From: Paroedura picta
Lineage: Eukaryota > Chordata > Lepidosauria > Squamata > Gekkonidae
NCBI RefSeq assembly: GCF_049243985.1
Contig: NC_135378.1
Coordinates: forward strand, 41,760,941 to 41,824,940
Length of the DNA: 64,000 nt
Reading direction: 5' to 3'
The notes beneath the pieces were generated by a model. It saw only the letters and a list, made by a program, of their open reading frames with translations, was not told the origin of the DNA and did no database searches. Each line of letters starts with the position of its first letter. Within the stretch, counting starts at the first letter, position 1. The translations under genes were made by a program, and so were the position numbers. Positions 18,877 through 31,318 of this stretch are shown piece by piece.

Positions 18877-19278
18877 CAGTGGTCCCCAACCTGCGGGCCG
18901 CGACCCGGTGCCGGGCCGCAAAGGCCATGGCGCCAGGCCGTGGCTCCCTCTCCCCGCCCCTGCCCTCGCCCCCGGCTCCGCCCCGCAGTAAAAAACTTCC
19001 CAAGCCGCAAGCTTGCGGCCCAGGAAGCTTCTTATTGTGGGAGGGCGGGGAGAGGGAATCAGGGCCGTGCCGCGCCCGTGCTGGCCGCGCCTGCGGGTGC
19101 GGCCCGATGTGCGGGTGCGGCCTGATGCGCGGGCATGGCCCGCGGGGCGCGGCTCAATCTGCGGGCACGGCCCGGTGTGTGGGCGCAGCCCGCGGGCATG
19201 GCCCGCGCGGGTGTGGTCCGCGCGGGCGCGGCCCGATGTCTTGCCGGTCCCCAGCCACAGAAAGGTTGGGGACCACTG
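18877..19278. mobile_element. CpG-rich hAT-like element just downstream of HPGD
   Basis: Terminal inverted repeats CAGTGGTCCCCAACC are perfect over 15 bp. The flanking 8-bp duplications are ATTTAAAT (18869-18876) and ATTTAGAT (19279-19286). The interior is extremely GC-rich with degenerate 'gcgggcgcggcccg' repeats and no transposase. It lies about 240 bp beyond the HPGD poly(A) signal. Open frames here are composition artefacts. Confidence 0.88.
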
Positions 19279-19525
19279 ATTTAGATGCCACATGTACTTG
19301 TAAAGTTTGTTGTGAGAACAGAAGCAGAATACATTTTGGTCAATTACAGGTAATCCCAAAAATTATCAGTGTACTATCCGAGTCTGATTTACCCTCAATA
19401 GTTTTCAAAATGTGGGTCAGGATCCCAAAGTGAGTCACAGCTCTCTTACAGGGGGTTGTGAGGCCACGAGAGATGAACTCAAACAGGACTAGGCTTGCCA
19501 GGCCCCTCCTGCCTACACGAGTGAG

Positions 19526-19765
19526 CTGGGGGGAAGGGTAACCAGCTCCAGGTTGAGAAACTCCTGGTGATTTGGGAATGGAGCCTGGGGAAGACAGTAC
19601 CTCAGTATGGTGCAATGCCTATGAAGTCTGCCCTCCAAAGCAGCCATTTCTCCCAAGGAAACTGGAGATGATCTGTAGATTTAGATTCAGATACCTTTAT
19701 TGGCATAAGAGATGTAATTTCAGGAGATCCCCAGATCCCACCTGAAAGCTGGCATCTCTAAACAG
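19526..19765 (+). repeat. TIR repeat G (TAGGGTTGCCAAC family)
   Basis: 'ccagctccaggttgagaaac', 'gatttgggaatggagcctgg', 'gcagccatttctccc' and 'gatcccacctgaaagctggc' follow the order of the other copies (30012, 47530, 55275). A high-copy non-autonomous element. Confidence 0.65.
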
Positions 19766-20060
19766 GTTGGCAGAAGAGGCTCTGAAATGGCAAATTTTGG
19801 TATTTCTTTGCATAGTGTATGAAATGACCAAGAAATACAGCCTGCTGTTCAGTAATGTTGGATCAATAATGTTATATAAACACAAAAACACAAAACATGA
19901 AACAATAAAATGTATATATTCAATATCAACTAATGTGAGATTCCTGCATTTATGGAGGGGCAGGGGGGAATATGCTATTACTGATCAAGTGGTTCCTGAA
20001 AAATACAGTAAGTTTAGTCATATGTCCCTGGTCAAAATAATTGAAAGCCACTGGTCTCAT

Positions 20061-20372
20061 TCATAGAACCACAAAATTTAAGTGTTCAAAGGTGTCCAAA
20101 GACCATCCAGTCCAACCATCTGCACTGTTCAGGTACAGTATCCCTGCCAAATAACTATCCAACCTCTGCTTCAATATCTTGGAGGAAGGAGAACCCAGAA
20201 TAGAAACCGATTCCTGTTCTTATTATTAAGAAGTTCTTGCTAATATTCCACATCTCCTCACCCATAATTTGAGCCCATTATTTCAAGTCCTATCATCCAC
20301 TACCAATTAAGATACCTCCCTACCCTCCTCTAAATGAAATCCCTTCAAATACTTAAAAACAGTAATTAGTAT
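20061..20372 (-). mobile_element. CR1 LINE 3' region
   Basis: The plus strand reads 'tcatagaaccacaaaattta', 'ccatccagtccaaccatctg', 'aagaagttcttgctaatatt' and 'aaatcccttcaaatactt', the antisense of the CR1 3' region. Sense is the minus strand. Confidence 0.75.
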
Positions 20373-20374
20373 GT

Positions 20375-21635
20375 ACAGTAATAATGAGCTTGGATGCTGT
20401 CTATTTATCTTATTATATACTACAATAATCGTATTAGCTTTACAAGAACACTAAATTTAAAAATATTGTCTTTGGCTCTGGGACAGACATTGTATTAAGC
20501 ACAAAGGCACCAATCTAATGCTCAGTGAAGCGAATAATTTCTGTAGGCATTATACTAAGCCTCCCCCAAAGTTACTTCTGGTGCCAATTACTTAAATAAA
20601 TTATGCTTTTGAATTTGGCTCAGAATATATGACTGAAATAGTATTGTGCTATCAGTTCAAAACCTGCTGTTCTTTTTGTATAGTACATTAATTCTCCATT
20701 GTGTAGAGGGATAGTACTAACAATCCCTAGTCCTGTAATAAGACCTAATGGAATATATGGCACAAGTAATCTATAACAAGGAATTATTTTCCAGTCTAAA
20801 TTAAGTGGGGTGGTACAACACCATATAACAAAATGAAATATTGTTATAAATTAATCATGTAACACTTACTGTATGCTGCCCTAACTGGAATAATTAAATA
20901 AATCTGAAACTTAAGATATAGATAAATTTGAGGGTCATTGGTCTATGCATGCCATTTCAGAAATAGATTTTTCCCAATTGCTAAGATAGGGTAGGAACAG
21001 AATTTAATAAGACCTGGAAAAATTATGCCTTGAACTGGTTGGACTGACGTTATGTGGTTAGGATTAATGGAATCCTAGACCCAGAATGTAATTAAAACTT
21101 GCAAGTAATATGGCATGTTTACACTATGAATAATCAATCTGGGTGAACAAATGGAGGGAAGATATTATTATGAAAAATAATTTTCTGTGTACTTCAGAAG
21201 GAGGATAGGAATTAATAGTAAGATGATTACTTTCCTCTGCATTTGGATCTGAAAAGTATGTATTTTTAAAAGAAAAGCAAAAAAAATACTTTATATATAT
21301 TTCATTGATTTTTTTTAGTATTCTTACATACCGTAATACAGACACACAGAGAAGGATAGCGAAACCATAGATCATGGCATCCCCATCATGGCACCTATTA
21401 ACACCATGGTGCCTACCACTACTTCTCCTGGCACCCACCAAGCTTCTCAGAAAGTGAATGCCATTCTAAGTCAAGGCTTGTGACTGGCTGCCCTCATTCT
21501 AATGAAAAGCTTTCTACCACTGCAATAGAAGAAGCAGCTGGAGAAGTAGTTGTGGATCCCATGGTGCAAATGGTCATCCTGTTGGGGAAGCCTAGCTTAA
21601 CATTATAACAATATGACTGTTACTGATTTTATGTT
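20375..21635. other. Intergenic, no recognised feature
   Basis: AT-rich DNA. No exon-like open frame with a recognisable domain. Confidence 0.45.
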
Positions 21636-21637
21636 AT

Positions 21638-21700
21638 CGTGAGGCTGTGGCTCAGTAGAAGAGCCTCTGGTTCAGTTATGGGCTTTTAAAAAAAAAGTCC
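21638..21700 (+). repeat. Possible type C SINE head fragment
   Basis: 'gaggctgtggctcagtagaa' and 'gagcctctgg' resemble the head at 7853, but the body is lost. Confidence 0.35.
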
Positions 21701-21719
21701 CAGATGGGTAAAATGACAA

Positions 21720-22300
21720 TATGAATGCTCTGCTGTCACTGCAAATACCTTCACAGAAACAATGAAAGGGACACAGAGAAGTATTGCTACAAAGATACAC
21801 CCCAAAAGCAATTCACTATCCCTGTTGTTACCATAGCCACACCCAGTTTTTCACTTGTCTATCATCACAATGAAGTATCTGCACTGGAATTTTGTGCTCA
21901 CATTTCTCCATCAGCCTCCATTTCACCTGCATTCTCACTTACCCAACCCCTGATTTTTCAGGCTTTTAAACTCAGTAATTGTCATTTGCCATAATGTAAT
22001 GATGCTATATACTGATTCCCCAAATTTCCAGAACTTCCTGTTCTGGAGATATGAGGTGAATTTCCCCAATTGCCTTTCCCCTTGTATCTCTGCAATCAAA
22101 AAGACTACAGATTTAATTAAAAAAAAATAACAAAACTGGTAATTCAGAGGAACTGGTAGATCACAGGAACACATAGTCATGACCTGTTTCACACGGGGAT
22201 GATGCAGTCACAGGTTGAAAGATTTATTCATCGGAGGAGTAATTCACTACCTATAGTGCCTTTGTTTGCCTTAGGGTCCCTTCCTTTGATTTAGGAGCTG
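21720..22300. other. Intergenic, no recognised feature
   Basis: Nothing I can support. Confidence 0.45.
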
Positions 22301-22302
22301 CC

Positions 22303-22545
22303 TTCTGCTAGAAGAAGAGCTGGGAGTTTTGTACCCTGCTTTTTACTATTCAAAGGAGTCCCTCAAAGGGGGTTACAATCACCTACACTTCCTCTCCCCA
22401 CAACACCCTGTGAGGTGATGAAAGGCTAAGAGAGCTCTAAGAGAACTGTGACTGGCTGCATGTGGAGGAGTGGGAAATCAATACTGATTCTCCAAATTAA
22501 AAGGTGCCTTTCTTTAACTACTACATCAAGCTGGCTCTCTCCCTG
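22303..22545 (-). mobile_element. Type A SINE
   Basis: The plus strand runs 'agaagaagagctggg', 'ttgtaccctgctttttact', 'cctctccccacaacaccctg', 'ctggctgcatgtggaggagt' and 'aagctggctctc', the reverse of the type A SINE. Confidence 0.8.
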
Positions 22546-23351
22546 TTGCAGATCCATGAGATGTAACCCATATTTCTCATCCTACTGTGGGCCTTTTGAA
22601 ACTTAGTGTTGCTCTAGTAGATCTAGCCCTCCCCACTAAAGAATAAATGGGAAAATATCTGGTGTTTTGCTGCAGGCTATAGTAATATGATACATTCACT
22701 TTGGATAAATGCCACCTGAAGCTGAGCAGCCATCACCAAGCTGTGTGTTCATCTTTGAAACCAGTTTTCTTTAAAAACAACAACAACACATATTTGAACT
22801 GTGAGTGAATTTGCATCTCTGCTAATATGTTTTCAGAATTGTATAGTTCTTGGCAGAAAGTAGGACTGGGCATGTCCCAGTCTGATTTTGTGATTCAGCA
22901 GGCTCGGCATTGTGCTTCTAATCCAAGCTACTGAATAGGATGGTAGCTGCACAGCTGTCTGCTTAGTTCTCTCTATATTTTCAGGAGTACTAACGAATAA
23001 AAGGGAAAGGGAAAAGTGGCCAGGGAAGTGGAAAGGGAAGAGCTAAAACTGGATCAACTCTGTTGTTATTACTAGTAAAATTATTCTTTAGGCCCAAAAG
23101 CAGAGAAGGTGTTGTGGAGAACCTGAAAGGAATGCAGTCCCCAGCCAAAAGCTCCTAAACCTACATTAAACAGGCAAGGGGGGGGGGGGAATGAAGACAT
23201 AGTAAGGAAAGTACTGGTGGTGGCAAAATAAGTGCCAAAATATGAAGCCATGATGATTTTGGGAAAGTTTTGAGAGATCCAAAGATGAAGAGGGAAGAGA
23301 CTTGATGGCAAAAAGAGACTGAGATTGTTAAGATATAAGGAACAATGCTAC

Positions 23352-23553
23352 TTTGGAACCAGCTGGGTGACCTTGCCACAGCACTGATAAAACTCTTCTG
23401 ACCAGCAGTAATATCAGGGATCTCTCAGCCTCACCCACCTCAAAGGGAGTCTGTTATGGGAGAGGAAAGGGAAGGCAACTGTAAGCCACTTTGAGACTCA
23501 TTCTGGGAGAGAAAAGTGGCATATAAGAACCAACTCTTCTTCTACTACTACTG
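23352..23553 (+). mobile_element. Type A SINE, 5' truncated
   Basis: It starts at 'ccagctgggtgaccttgcca' and ends 'gcatataagaaccaactctt' plus (CTT)n. The tRNA head is missing. Confidence 0.8.
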
Positions 23554-23571
23554 TTTCCCAGTAGCACCTTC

Positions 23572-23822
23572 CCAGTAGAAGAAGAGTCGTTTTTATACCC
23601 TGCTTTTCATTGCCCAAAGGAGTCTTAGAGTGGCTTATAATAGCCTTCCCTTCCTCTACCCACAACAGACACCATGTGAGGCAGGTGAGGCTGCTCTGTG
23701 AGAACAGTTTCTAACAGTACTGCAACTAGCCCAAGGTCAACCAACATGTGGATAAGCAAGGAATCAAATTGAGATCACCACATCAGAAGCCACTGCTCTT
23801 AGCCACTACACTAAACTACAAA
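23572..23822 (-). mobile_element. Type A SINE, full length
   Basis: It runs from 'agaagaagagtcgtttttat' to 'ccactgctcttagccactac', reverse orientation. It lies about 20 bp from the preceding copy, tail to tail. Confidence 0.82.
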
Positions 23823-23888
23823 TTGGCATTGCCTTAAAGAGATGGAGGTACAGCACAGGCAGAAGAAGCTGTTGCAGAAGGATGGTGT

Positions 23889-23890
23889 CT

Positions 23891-23969
<79 letters not shown>

Positions 23970-23999
23970 GATTTATATACCGCCCTCCCCGAAGGCTCA
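23889..23999 (-). repeat. (TTTA)n microsatellite as tail of a short LINE/SINE fragment
   Basis: About 20 TTTA units (23889-23969) run into 'gatttatataccgccctccc' and 'cgaaggctc'. In reverse this is a GGGCGGTATATAAAT end with a (TAAA)n tail. Confidence 0.85.
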
Positions 24000-24174
24000 C
24001 TTGCTCATTGATGGTTATGGGATTCTTCTCCTTTAAATTTGGACCTTCTGTCCAATGGCTTCTCAGCATAATCCAAGGAGGGAGACACTCAAGTATTTCT
24101 TGCACAGAGAGGTGATTGTGTGGTTAATAAGGTTTGCAATTTGAGAACGAAGGAATGCTTTTGTCCTGTTTGTG

Positions 24175-24480
24175 TGTAGAAGAAGCTGCCCCAAGCAGCT
24201 CGTTCCTCCAGGGGAAGTGATCTTTGTACTCTGGAGAGAAGCTGTCACTCCACGGGATCCCCAAGACCGACCTGGAGGCTGGCATCCCTGATCCTCCCTA
24301 GGGCACAGTGGCACAAAGGCCTCCCCACCCAAGCAGCTCTTTTCTCCAACTGATCTCTGTAGTCTGAAGAGGAATTTTCATTCTGGGGGTTCTCCAGATC
24401 CCACCTGGAGGCTGGTATCCCTAAACAGTTACAGGGATGTCAGCCTCCAGCTGGGATCTGGAGATCTCACTTCTAGGGTT
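24175..24480. repeat. TIR repeat G fragments
   Basis: 24195-24295 and 24335-24428 both end 'gacctggaggctggcatccct' or close to it. 24432-24478 is an inverted scrap ('gatgtcagcctccagctggg'). Several decayed or nested copies. Confidence 0.5.
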
Positions 24481-24727
24481 TCTTGAAGCCTGAAGAATAT
24501 TTCAGGGGTTTCTCAATGTTAAAAAGGTTGACAGAGGCAGTAACTGAAAAATCCTCTGTACGTTCAATTATAATCTCTATGCTTTCTTTGTTGTCTTGAG
24601 AAGTAATTGACTTGCAAGCTTTTGGATATTTTGTTAACTATCAGCTATAGAATTTTAAATTTTGGAGTATAACCTATTATGCAATAGACTTTGACTACTA
24701 AGTAATGCTTTCCAATCTCACATTAAT

Positions 24728-24875
24728 AACAGTTTTTATACCCTGCTTTGCACTCCCTGAAGAAGTAGTAATACCCTGTGAGATAGGTGGAGCTGAGAGA
24801 GCTCAAAGAACTGTGACTAGGCTAAGGTCACCTACCTGGCTGCATGTGGAGGGGTGGAGAATCAAACATGGCTCT
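24728..24875 (-). mobile_element. Type A SINE, internally deleted
   Basis: 'ttataccctgctttgcactc', 'taccctgtgagataggtgga' and 'tggctgcatgtggaggggtg' are in SINE order, with the central part shortened. Confidence 0.7.
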
Positions 24876-24879
24876 ATAA

Positions 24880-27800
24880 GTAACTGGATCTATAGTGGGA
24901 AAGCCGCGGTTTTATGAAACGGGACAATGGATTTTCTTTATACCTATGTACCCAATAGCATTGTTTCTAATAGAGAATCTCTGTGTTTGGCTTCTTTCCC
25001 TTGACTGATAGGTAATTTCTGTCTTTTCAAATGTTTCTTCATTTCAAACCTGTAGAATTATCCAGCCTTAAATTTCGAGAAAGAAATGCAGGATCCATTT
25101 TAGTTCTTGGTGTCCTGAATAGAACTATGTTTGATTCTGTCATCACAAGTGATGAATGTTTGACACAAGGACTAATGAGCATCCCTAAGGGATACTCATA
25201 ATGAAACTCCTTATCTCCTTTTATCTTGGTTTCCTTTGTTTGCCAGCACACTTCTTGGGAAGTACTTGGGAAAATAGTAACTTTAATTTTGTTTTTTGCA
25301 AAATGTTTCCATGGGAGGAAAAGATGATTACTTGGAAGGTAACACAGAATTTATCAAGATCAAAATTCAGCAGAGTCAGGAAAAGGCATATTAAAAGTGA
25401 ATAACTTAACAGAGGAATTGGCACCCATTAGAAGCTGAACACAGAGGAAAATGAATGTGTCAAAAAAGCGCTAGTCTCCATTACTGCCTCAGATGAAGCA
25501 CAAAGAAATTTGAAGCACCAACATGCTCAATTAAAGAAAGAAGATGATCTTAGAAATGTTTTGGTGGAACATTTAGTGAAGCAAGATAGGGAAGAAGGAA
25601 CAAGGTCAAATGGAAGGATAGGGTGAATGCTATCCTTGAGCTAGCAGTAGTTGTTATACCTATACCTGTTTCTTCTGTGCATGTTTTTACTATATCTTGT
25701 CAAAGAGAAGTTTATTTCACATATTCATATGAAGCAAAGTTTAAGCAAGATTTAGTAATTTTGAACCACTGCTGTTCCGTCTTCATCTACACTATCATTA
25801 CATATTGCTTCAAGCAGCAATTTCTATTCTAATTATTAATTTGTGTAAATTGTTTCTCTACTATTTGGGCAACCATGCAAGAGACCTTCATGGATACTTT
25901 GGCCAGGGTACCTATATGATTCTGAACCTGTTTTTTCTCTAGTATTCAGATACTTACCTTCACGTCTTTTAGTAACTGGCTCTGTCTAGTTATAACTACA
26001 GCTAGCAAATTACCTTTTCATATCACCTTCTCAAACCTTAATGCATCAAATAGGCCTCACCTTCCTTTCCTCAGTTGCCACTTATTACTATTGCTGTTGT
26101 TGTTGTTATTTAATTTATTACCCAAATTACTCCCAAACTGGCTCATGGTGGGTTACAAACGTTCAGTTAAAAACCCATTAAGACTTCTAAGCTCTTTACA
26201 TTCTATAGCCAACTTCCGACGGTTATAGGATAGGAACCTACATTTCCGTCCCCCCACTCTGTGCCTTCAGACTCTCTTCCTCCACCTTTCATTCATATAG
26301 CATCTCCTCTGGCATTTCTAATTTCCATCTGTTAAATGACCCCCCCCCCCAAGTAGATCTATTGGAAAGGCATGTTTGATAGAAGCACATTTTAAAGGGG
26401 CCAAGCCAGGTAGCCAGCAGCTGCAGAGAAGAGAGAGTGTGTGCTTAAACTGACTTGCTCTTGGAAGTTTAATGAATGAAAAAGGGAGGAGAGTTTGGAA
26501 GACTCGTCAGCACTGAGAGCAACACTGTCTGCTTTTTCTTTGGGGAGAGGAGAACACGTACTCTGGGATTCCAAGGAGAAAAAAAAAACATACAGAGTCA
26601 CAGGATCCAAATGAAAGCTCATTAAAGCTATACCAATTTCAATTCAGTGATAATCTAAAGTAATCTGCGTTTGCAGAAAATGAAGCTCACTGAATGATCT
26701 TGGACTAGTCACCAACTCTTGGTTTAACTGACATTGTAGAGAGTAAAAGCTGTGGTGTGGAGAATCCATGCTTGCCATGCTGAGCGTTTGACAAGAGGAG
26801 TAGTGGTATAATGAACAATACATTGTCATTGTCATAATAGGGATATGAGGGATAAGCAGTCTTTCTTCATCTCCTTTGGCTCTAACGTAAAATTCCATGT
26901 CACAGACTGCTACATTACAAGTAGCTCTACAGATATCAATTATCATAATATTTATTAGCCGCTTCTCTTTATTTGAACAGGTGAATCATCTCTTGGCTTC
27001 TGAAAGACTCCTGAGTCAACCTAAGCCACACCTATACTGACACATGCTTTACTACTGTAATTTGAAGTACAACCACAGATTATCCTGTTCTAGATTACTA
27101 ATTTCTAATTACTATGACTAATATATTTAACCCCAGTTTGTGTTGATTTGCATGCAAACTTTGGAGGGGGGAATCTAACCAAGCTGGTTAAAATATCACC
27201 TGAGCTTAAATTCCTAATAACAGATCTCCAATTTACAGGGAAAGCAGTCAGGTCTGTGTTCATTTGTTAAAGAAGAGAAATTCGGGGGATATGTACTAAT
27301 TGCCCATAGAAACTGTGAGAGCTGTGCTGATCAAATAACAAGTACTCTGCCAAAAACATAGCTGGGCATTCATCCAGTTAAGGAAATTAAAAGAAACATA
27401 GACAGTGCTTGCTTGCTTGCCTCCTGGGTAGCTTGATTTTTATCTCAGCTAACTATTTTTTTTGTAATATTATGCAATGAAGGCTTGACCTTTTCCAAAC
27501 ATTTAAGTGCTGTTTAGAACACTGAAGCTAATATGCTGTGTTGAGACAACACCCAGTGGTTGGCAACAAACAGGTGGAATGGTAGAGATTAAGGAGCAAA
27601 AGGCAAGTGGCCCTGGATCTGCAGGTGGGGGGAACCCTGAGCTGCTGAGCAACATATAAAAGGCAACTTAATATGTTATCCATAGCTACCATGCACACAC
27701 GCCAGACACTAAATTGCCTCCCATATCTTGTGCTATGTACCAAGTATGATCTATGTTATGCAGCAGCTGTGGTCCATGTCCCAACTCTCGAGGGGGAATC
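24880..27800. other. Intergenic, no gene recognised
   Basis: Mostly unassigned AT-rich DNA. A short piece near 26095-26165 ('ggctcatggtgggttacaaa') looks like a repeat tail. No open frame shows a known domain or plausible splice-joined exons. Confidence 0.45.
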
Positions 27801-27805
27801 AGCAA

Positions 27806-28035
27806 TAAGGACATAAGAACAGCCACGCTGAATTAAATCAATAGTTCATCTAGTCCAGCATCCTGTCTGTTACCACCTGACTGGGATTCAGAGGATTAGT
27901 GCCCCTGAATGTGGAAGTTCCCCTCAGTCACCATGGCTAGCAGCCATTGATAGAATCTGTTTCATCCTGTGGCCTTCACTACATCTTCTGGCAAAAAACT
28001 ACACATTTTAATCACTCCCTGTGTTAAGTAGCATT
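27806..28035 (-). mobile_element. CR1/L2-type LINE 3' region
   Basis: 'ggacataagaacagccacgc', 'catctagtccagcatcctgt' and 'catggctagcagccattgat' are the antisense of the LINE 3' region whose plus-strand form ends near 46425. Confidence 0.75.
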
Positions 28036-28238
28036 ATATTACTGTACACTCCCCACCTTCTGTCAGAAATTCCAGGGGCAATGTTAACTGGGTTGGTTCC
28101 TTTTGGAGGCAAGAGAAATGTATGACTCCTTTTTGGGGGGAGGGGGAGAAAATTTTTATTTACAAATGTATTACTGTATATTACTGTATATTTGCACAAA
28201 CAGTGAAACATTTACAGAGCAGGAAATCCTCACATCAG

Positions 28239-28241
<3 letters not shown>

Positions 28242-28331
<90 letters not shown>
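28242..28331 (+). repeat. (GA)n microsatellite
   Basis: About 44 uninterrupted GA units. Confidence 0.98.
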
Positions 28332-28334
<3 letters not shown>

Positions 28335-28335
<1 letters not shown>

Positions 28336-29040
28336 ACACCCTTCAAGTGCTTCGGCCATCCCACAAGAGTCTCTCTCCCTTTGCCTTCTCAGCATCTAAA
28401 CTGCTTTTTCTTCATGCAAGACATTTGCACAGTCCCTTTAGTAGGGAGTCACTTCTTCTAAGCCCTGGTGGGTGCTTGTATTTCGTAAGAATTTAAGCCC
28501 ATTGAGAAAATATTGTTAAGAAACATTCCCATTCCTTTGTCATGACTTCCCCTCGCATGCCACTTTAGACCAAGCCCATAGGGTAGAACACAGTAACCAG
28601 ACCCAAATTCTGAACAATATGACTGAAAAGGGAGTATTTTCCCCCTGTCCATAGTACAAAGGAAATGTTCATTGGCTTCACTTCCCATATGAGGTTGTTT
28701 CGCAACCTCAGACTGACTCTGTAAAGGCCCTGCTTCAACTTTATGAGGTAAGGCAGTACTGAGTAGGGAGTTACAAAATTAACGTAATGAGGTGGAGGTG
28801 GGGTTCAAACTTATTTTGCAATTTCATTTATACCCCACTGTCGGGGTTTCTCCGACTTCGCCGCTCCTACCCAGGGACTCACCAACGAGAGGCGTATCAC
28901 CTGGACCTTTATCCAACCCTGCAGAGTCAGGTTTGTGGGAGTCCTCGGCGGGGGGAGTCCTCAACGAGGAGCAGTGTTTGCGCTTGGAGGACCGGGGAGG
29001 AGTGAGGAGCGGTCTTGGCCGGGCAAGGAGCCGCCCAAGA
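28335..29040. other. Intergenic, no recognised feature
   Basis: 28820-29040 is GC-richer ('tcggggtttctccgacttcg') but shows no known domain. Confidence 0.4.
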
Positions 29041-29083
29041 TTGATTGTCCTTTACCATTCCCCAGAGTCCATTTAAGCTCCCA
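29041..29083 (-). mobile_element. Bov-B fragment
   Basis: 'ttgtcctttaccattcccca' and 'gagtccatttaagctc' match the piece at 12278-12303 and its expected continuation. Confidence 0.55.
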
Positions 29084-29236
29084 CTGGTCAAGATATATGT
29101 ATTTGTGCTGATTTTATTTCAACCCTGACCATTGATAAAGGCAGTAATGCCGAAATGCATCTGGTCAATGAAAGCGTTAGTATGTATGTACACATTGATT
29201 TTATTCCAGCTATGCTGCAGATTTGGGGGGAGGGTT

Positions 29237-29325
29237 AACGCTGATTTTATGTTTTTATGTAAACCGCCACAAGGTGGCTGAGCCAAAAGTGGCAGTCTAT
29301 AAACAAACAAAATAACAAATAAATA
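29237..29325 (+). repeat. LINE/SINE tail fragment
   Basis: 'atgtaaaccgccacaaggtg' and 'cagtctataaacaaacaaaa' are the plus form of the tail repeat seen reversed at 23970. Confidence 0.45.
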
Positions 29326-29329
29326 TTAA

Positions 29330-30010
29330 CACTTTATTTTTAAAACTGTGTTCGACCCTATAGAGGCTTAAGTTAATTTACCTTATTTTGACCTATTTAA
29401 GTTCTTGGTGTTCGTTTGGGTTAGGATATTTTCTCCTTTTTGTTTTGGGCTCACTAACTGGAATACCAACTCTTCAGAATGTTGTCTGGTCTTTGTGTAT
29501 AACCTACTCTGTAGAGGTGATACAAAAGTGAGATTTATATATGCTTATTTGTCTGCCACCAACAGCGAATCATTAATACATCTGTTATCAAGTAATTATT
29601 TTTTTAAACAAAATGTGATAAAAAACTAAAATGTATTTAGTTTTCTAGCCCACCCAATCCCAAAGGCAACAAAAGTAAACATACGCCCTGAGCAAAACTT
29701 TAAAGCTTGTGTTTTTCTGGCAAACAATATAATTGCTTCAATACAATGTGGCACAAGGACAAATTCATAACTGATAAAGGCATTTATGTAGAACAATTCA
29801 ATAGCTGTTGAAACAACATCTGGAAGCAGAGTTAATTTGCAGATGCTGTTGGCTGACTTCCAAGTATTTGTTGGGACAGAGTGCTTGGAAAAAAATCTGG
29901 CTTTTCCTACCTCAAAAGACTTACTTTATATACAGACTATCAGTCCAGCCCTATATAGAAGTTATCTGGTCCTCTCCAGCCACCAGCAGAGGATGGGAAA
30001 GGGTTGAGTT
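29330..30010. other. Intergenic, no recognised feature
   Basis: Nothing I can support. Confidence 0.45.
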
Positions 30011-30011
30011 G

Positions 30012-30300
30012 TCAGATCCAGGCTAGGAGATTCCTGGAGATTTGAGGGAGGATGAGGACCTCATTGGGGTACAATGTTCTAGAGCAAGGGTAGTCAACCT
30101 GTGGTCCTCCTGATGTCCATGACAGGGGCTCATGGGAATTGCAGTTCATGAACATCTGGAAGACCGCAGGTTGACTACCCCTGCTCTAGATCCCACTTCC
30201 CATAGCATCCATTTTCTCCAGAGCAACTGATTTCTGTGGTCTGGAGATGAGCTGCAATTCCAGGGAATCCTCATGTTCTACAGGGAAGCTGACACCCCTA
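30012..30300 (+). repeat. TIR repeat G, split by a MITE
   Basis: 'gttgtcagatccaggctagg', 'ttcctggagatttgaggg', then after the MITE 'ccattttctccagagcaact', 'gatttctgtggtctggagat' and 'aagctgacacccctag'. Confidence 0.65.
30085..30183. mobile_element. Hairpin hAT-like MITE, second copy
   Basis: It runs CAAGGGTAGTCAACCTGTGG to CCGCAGGTTGACTACCCCTG and is shorter than the copy at 15785. Flanks ttctagag and ctctagat are a degenerate 8-bp duplication. Nested in repeat G. Confidence 0.8.
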
Positions 30301-30304
30301 GTCC

Positions 30305-31040
30305 TACATGGGTCTAAGCCTATTGACTTTAAAGGACTTAAAAGGATGTTGCTCTGTTTAGGACTGCACATATTCCCACATATATTGAAACAAGGCACTT
30401 TTAGCTATTCTGATAAGGAAAGACAATCACCATGACTGTGACTATGGAGCATAAAGATTGCTTCTCTTTTGTGCCCTTCTGTGGATCCTGTATCTCAGCA
30501 TAGCCTCTGAAGTGATCAGAGCAGAAACACCTGGCAAGTTGTAAGGGTCCCAAAGAAATACAATTATGCTGGAGTTGGGATCTCATTAAAGAACCTTCAA
30601 TATTGTTCCTGCTTGTTCTGCCTCTCAAGTGAAAGGACTCTGGCTCTGGCCTCCTGACAGCTACTGGAGAGTAACAACGCTCAAAATTAGTGCAGCCATA
30701 GGTACTTCTACTTTTAATGATAATAGGGTTTGCCTAAGAAGTGGGGCAGAACCAAACAAACTTGTCCTGCTGTCATTCTTGCCTTAGTAGCAATAGCACA
30801 AGGTGGAATCACTGGGACAACAACAAGCTATTAGAAACTGGGCTTTTTCAGATTAGATCAGACCTTGAAAGGAGATGTCTCCAAGTTAATCAACAAAGAG
30901 TTCATTCATACATGCCTCTTAAGTTTCTGGCTATATTCCAGTGAAGTTCTTTATGTGCACACTGTGGAGAAACTTAGCAAATACGTAGTCAAAAGTTTCT
31001 CTAGAGCTATCCTTTTTCCCATACTGCAGATAGCATAACC
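30305..31040. other. Intergenic, no recognised feature
   Basis: Nothing I can support. Confidence 0.45.
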
Positions 31041-31043
31041 ATA

Positions 31044-31318
31044 TGCCAGCTTGAAGTAGTGGTTAAGAGTTACAGTGGTTAAGAGCAGCAGCCTCTAATC
31101 TGGAGAACCAGGTTTGATTCCCCTTTCTTCCACAGACAGCCAGCTGGGTCACCTGGGGCCAGCCATAATTCCTCTCAGAGCTCTCTCAGTCTCACCTACC
31201 TCACAGGATGTCTGTTGTGGAGAGAGGAAGGGTAAGCAATTGTAAGCTACTGTGAGACTCCTTTGGGTAGTAAAAAGCAGAGTAAAACAAAAAACAAAAA
31301 AACAACCGGTTCCTATTC
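31044..31318 (+). mobile_element. Type A SINE
   Basis: It has 'gccagcttgaagtagtggtt' (with a short head duplication), B box 'ggtttgattcc', 'ctctctcagtctcacctacc', and an A-rich ending with 'aaccggttcctattcttc'. Confidence 0.82.

Noticed and set aside
18871-19433. 162-184 aa Arg/Gly/Pro-rich frames downstream of HPGD
   Set aside because: They lie within a CpG-rich hAT-like element with clear ends and target duplication.
27408-27425. CRISPR-like or tandem array at the GCTTGCTTGCTT run and other short repeats
   Set aside because: Simple microsatellites without spacers, in a vertebrate genome.
28103-28496. Arg-Glu repeat protein
   Set aside because: Pure (GA)n microsatellite translation.
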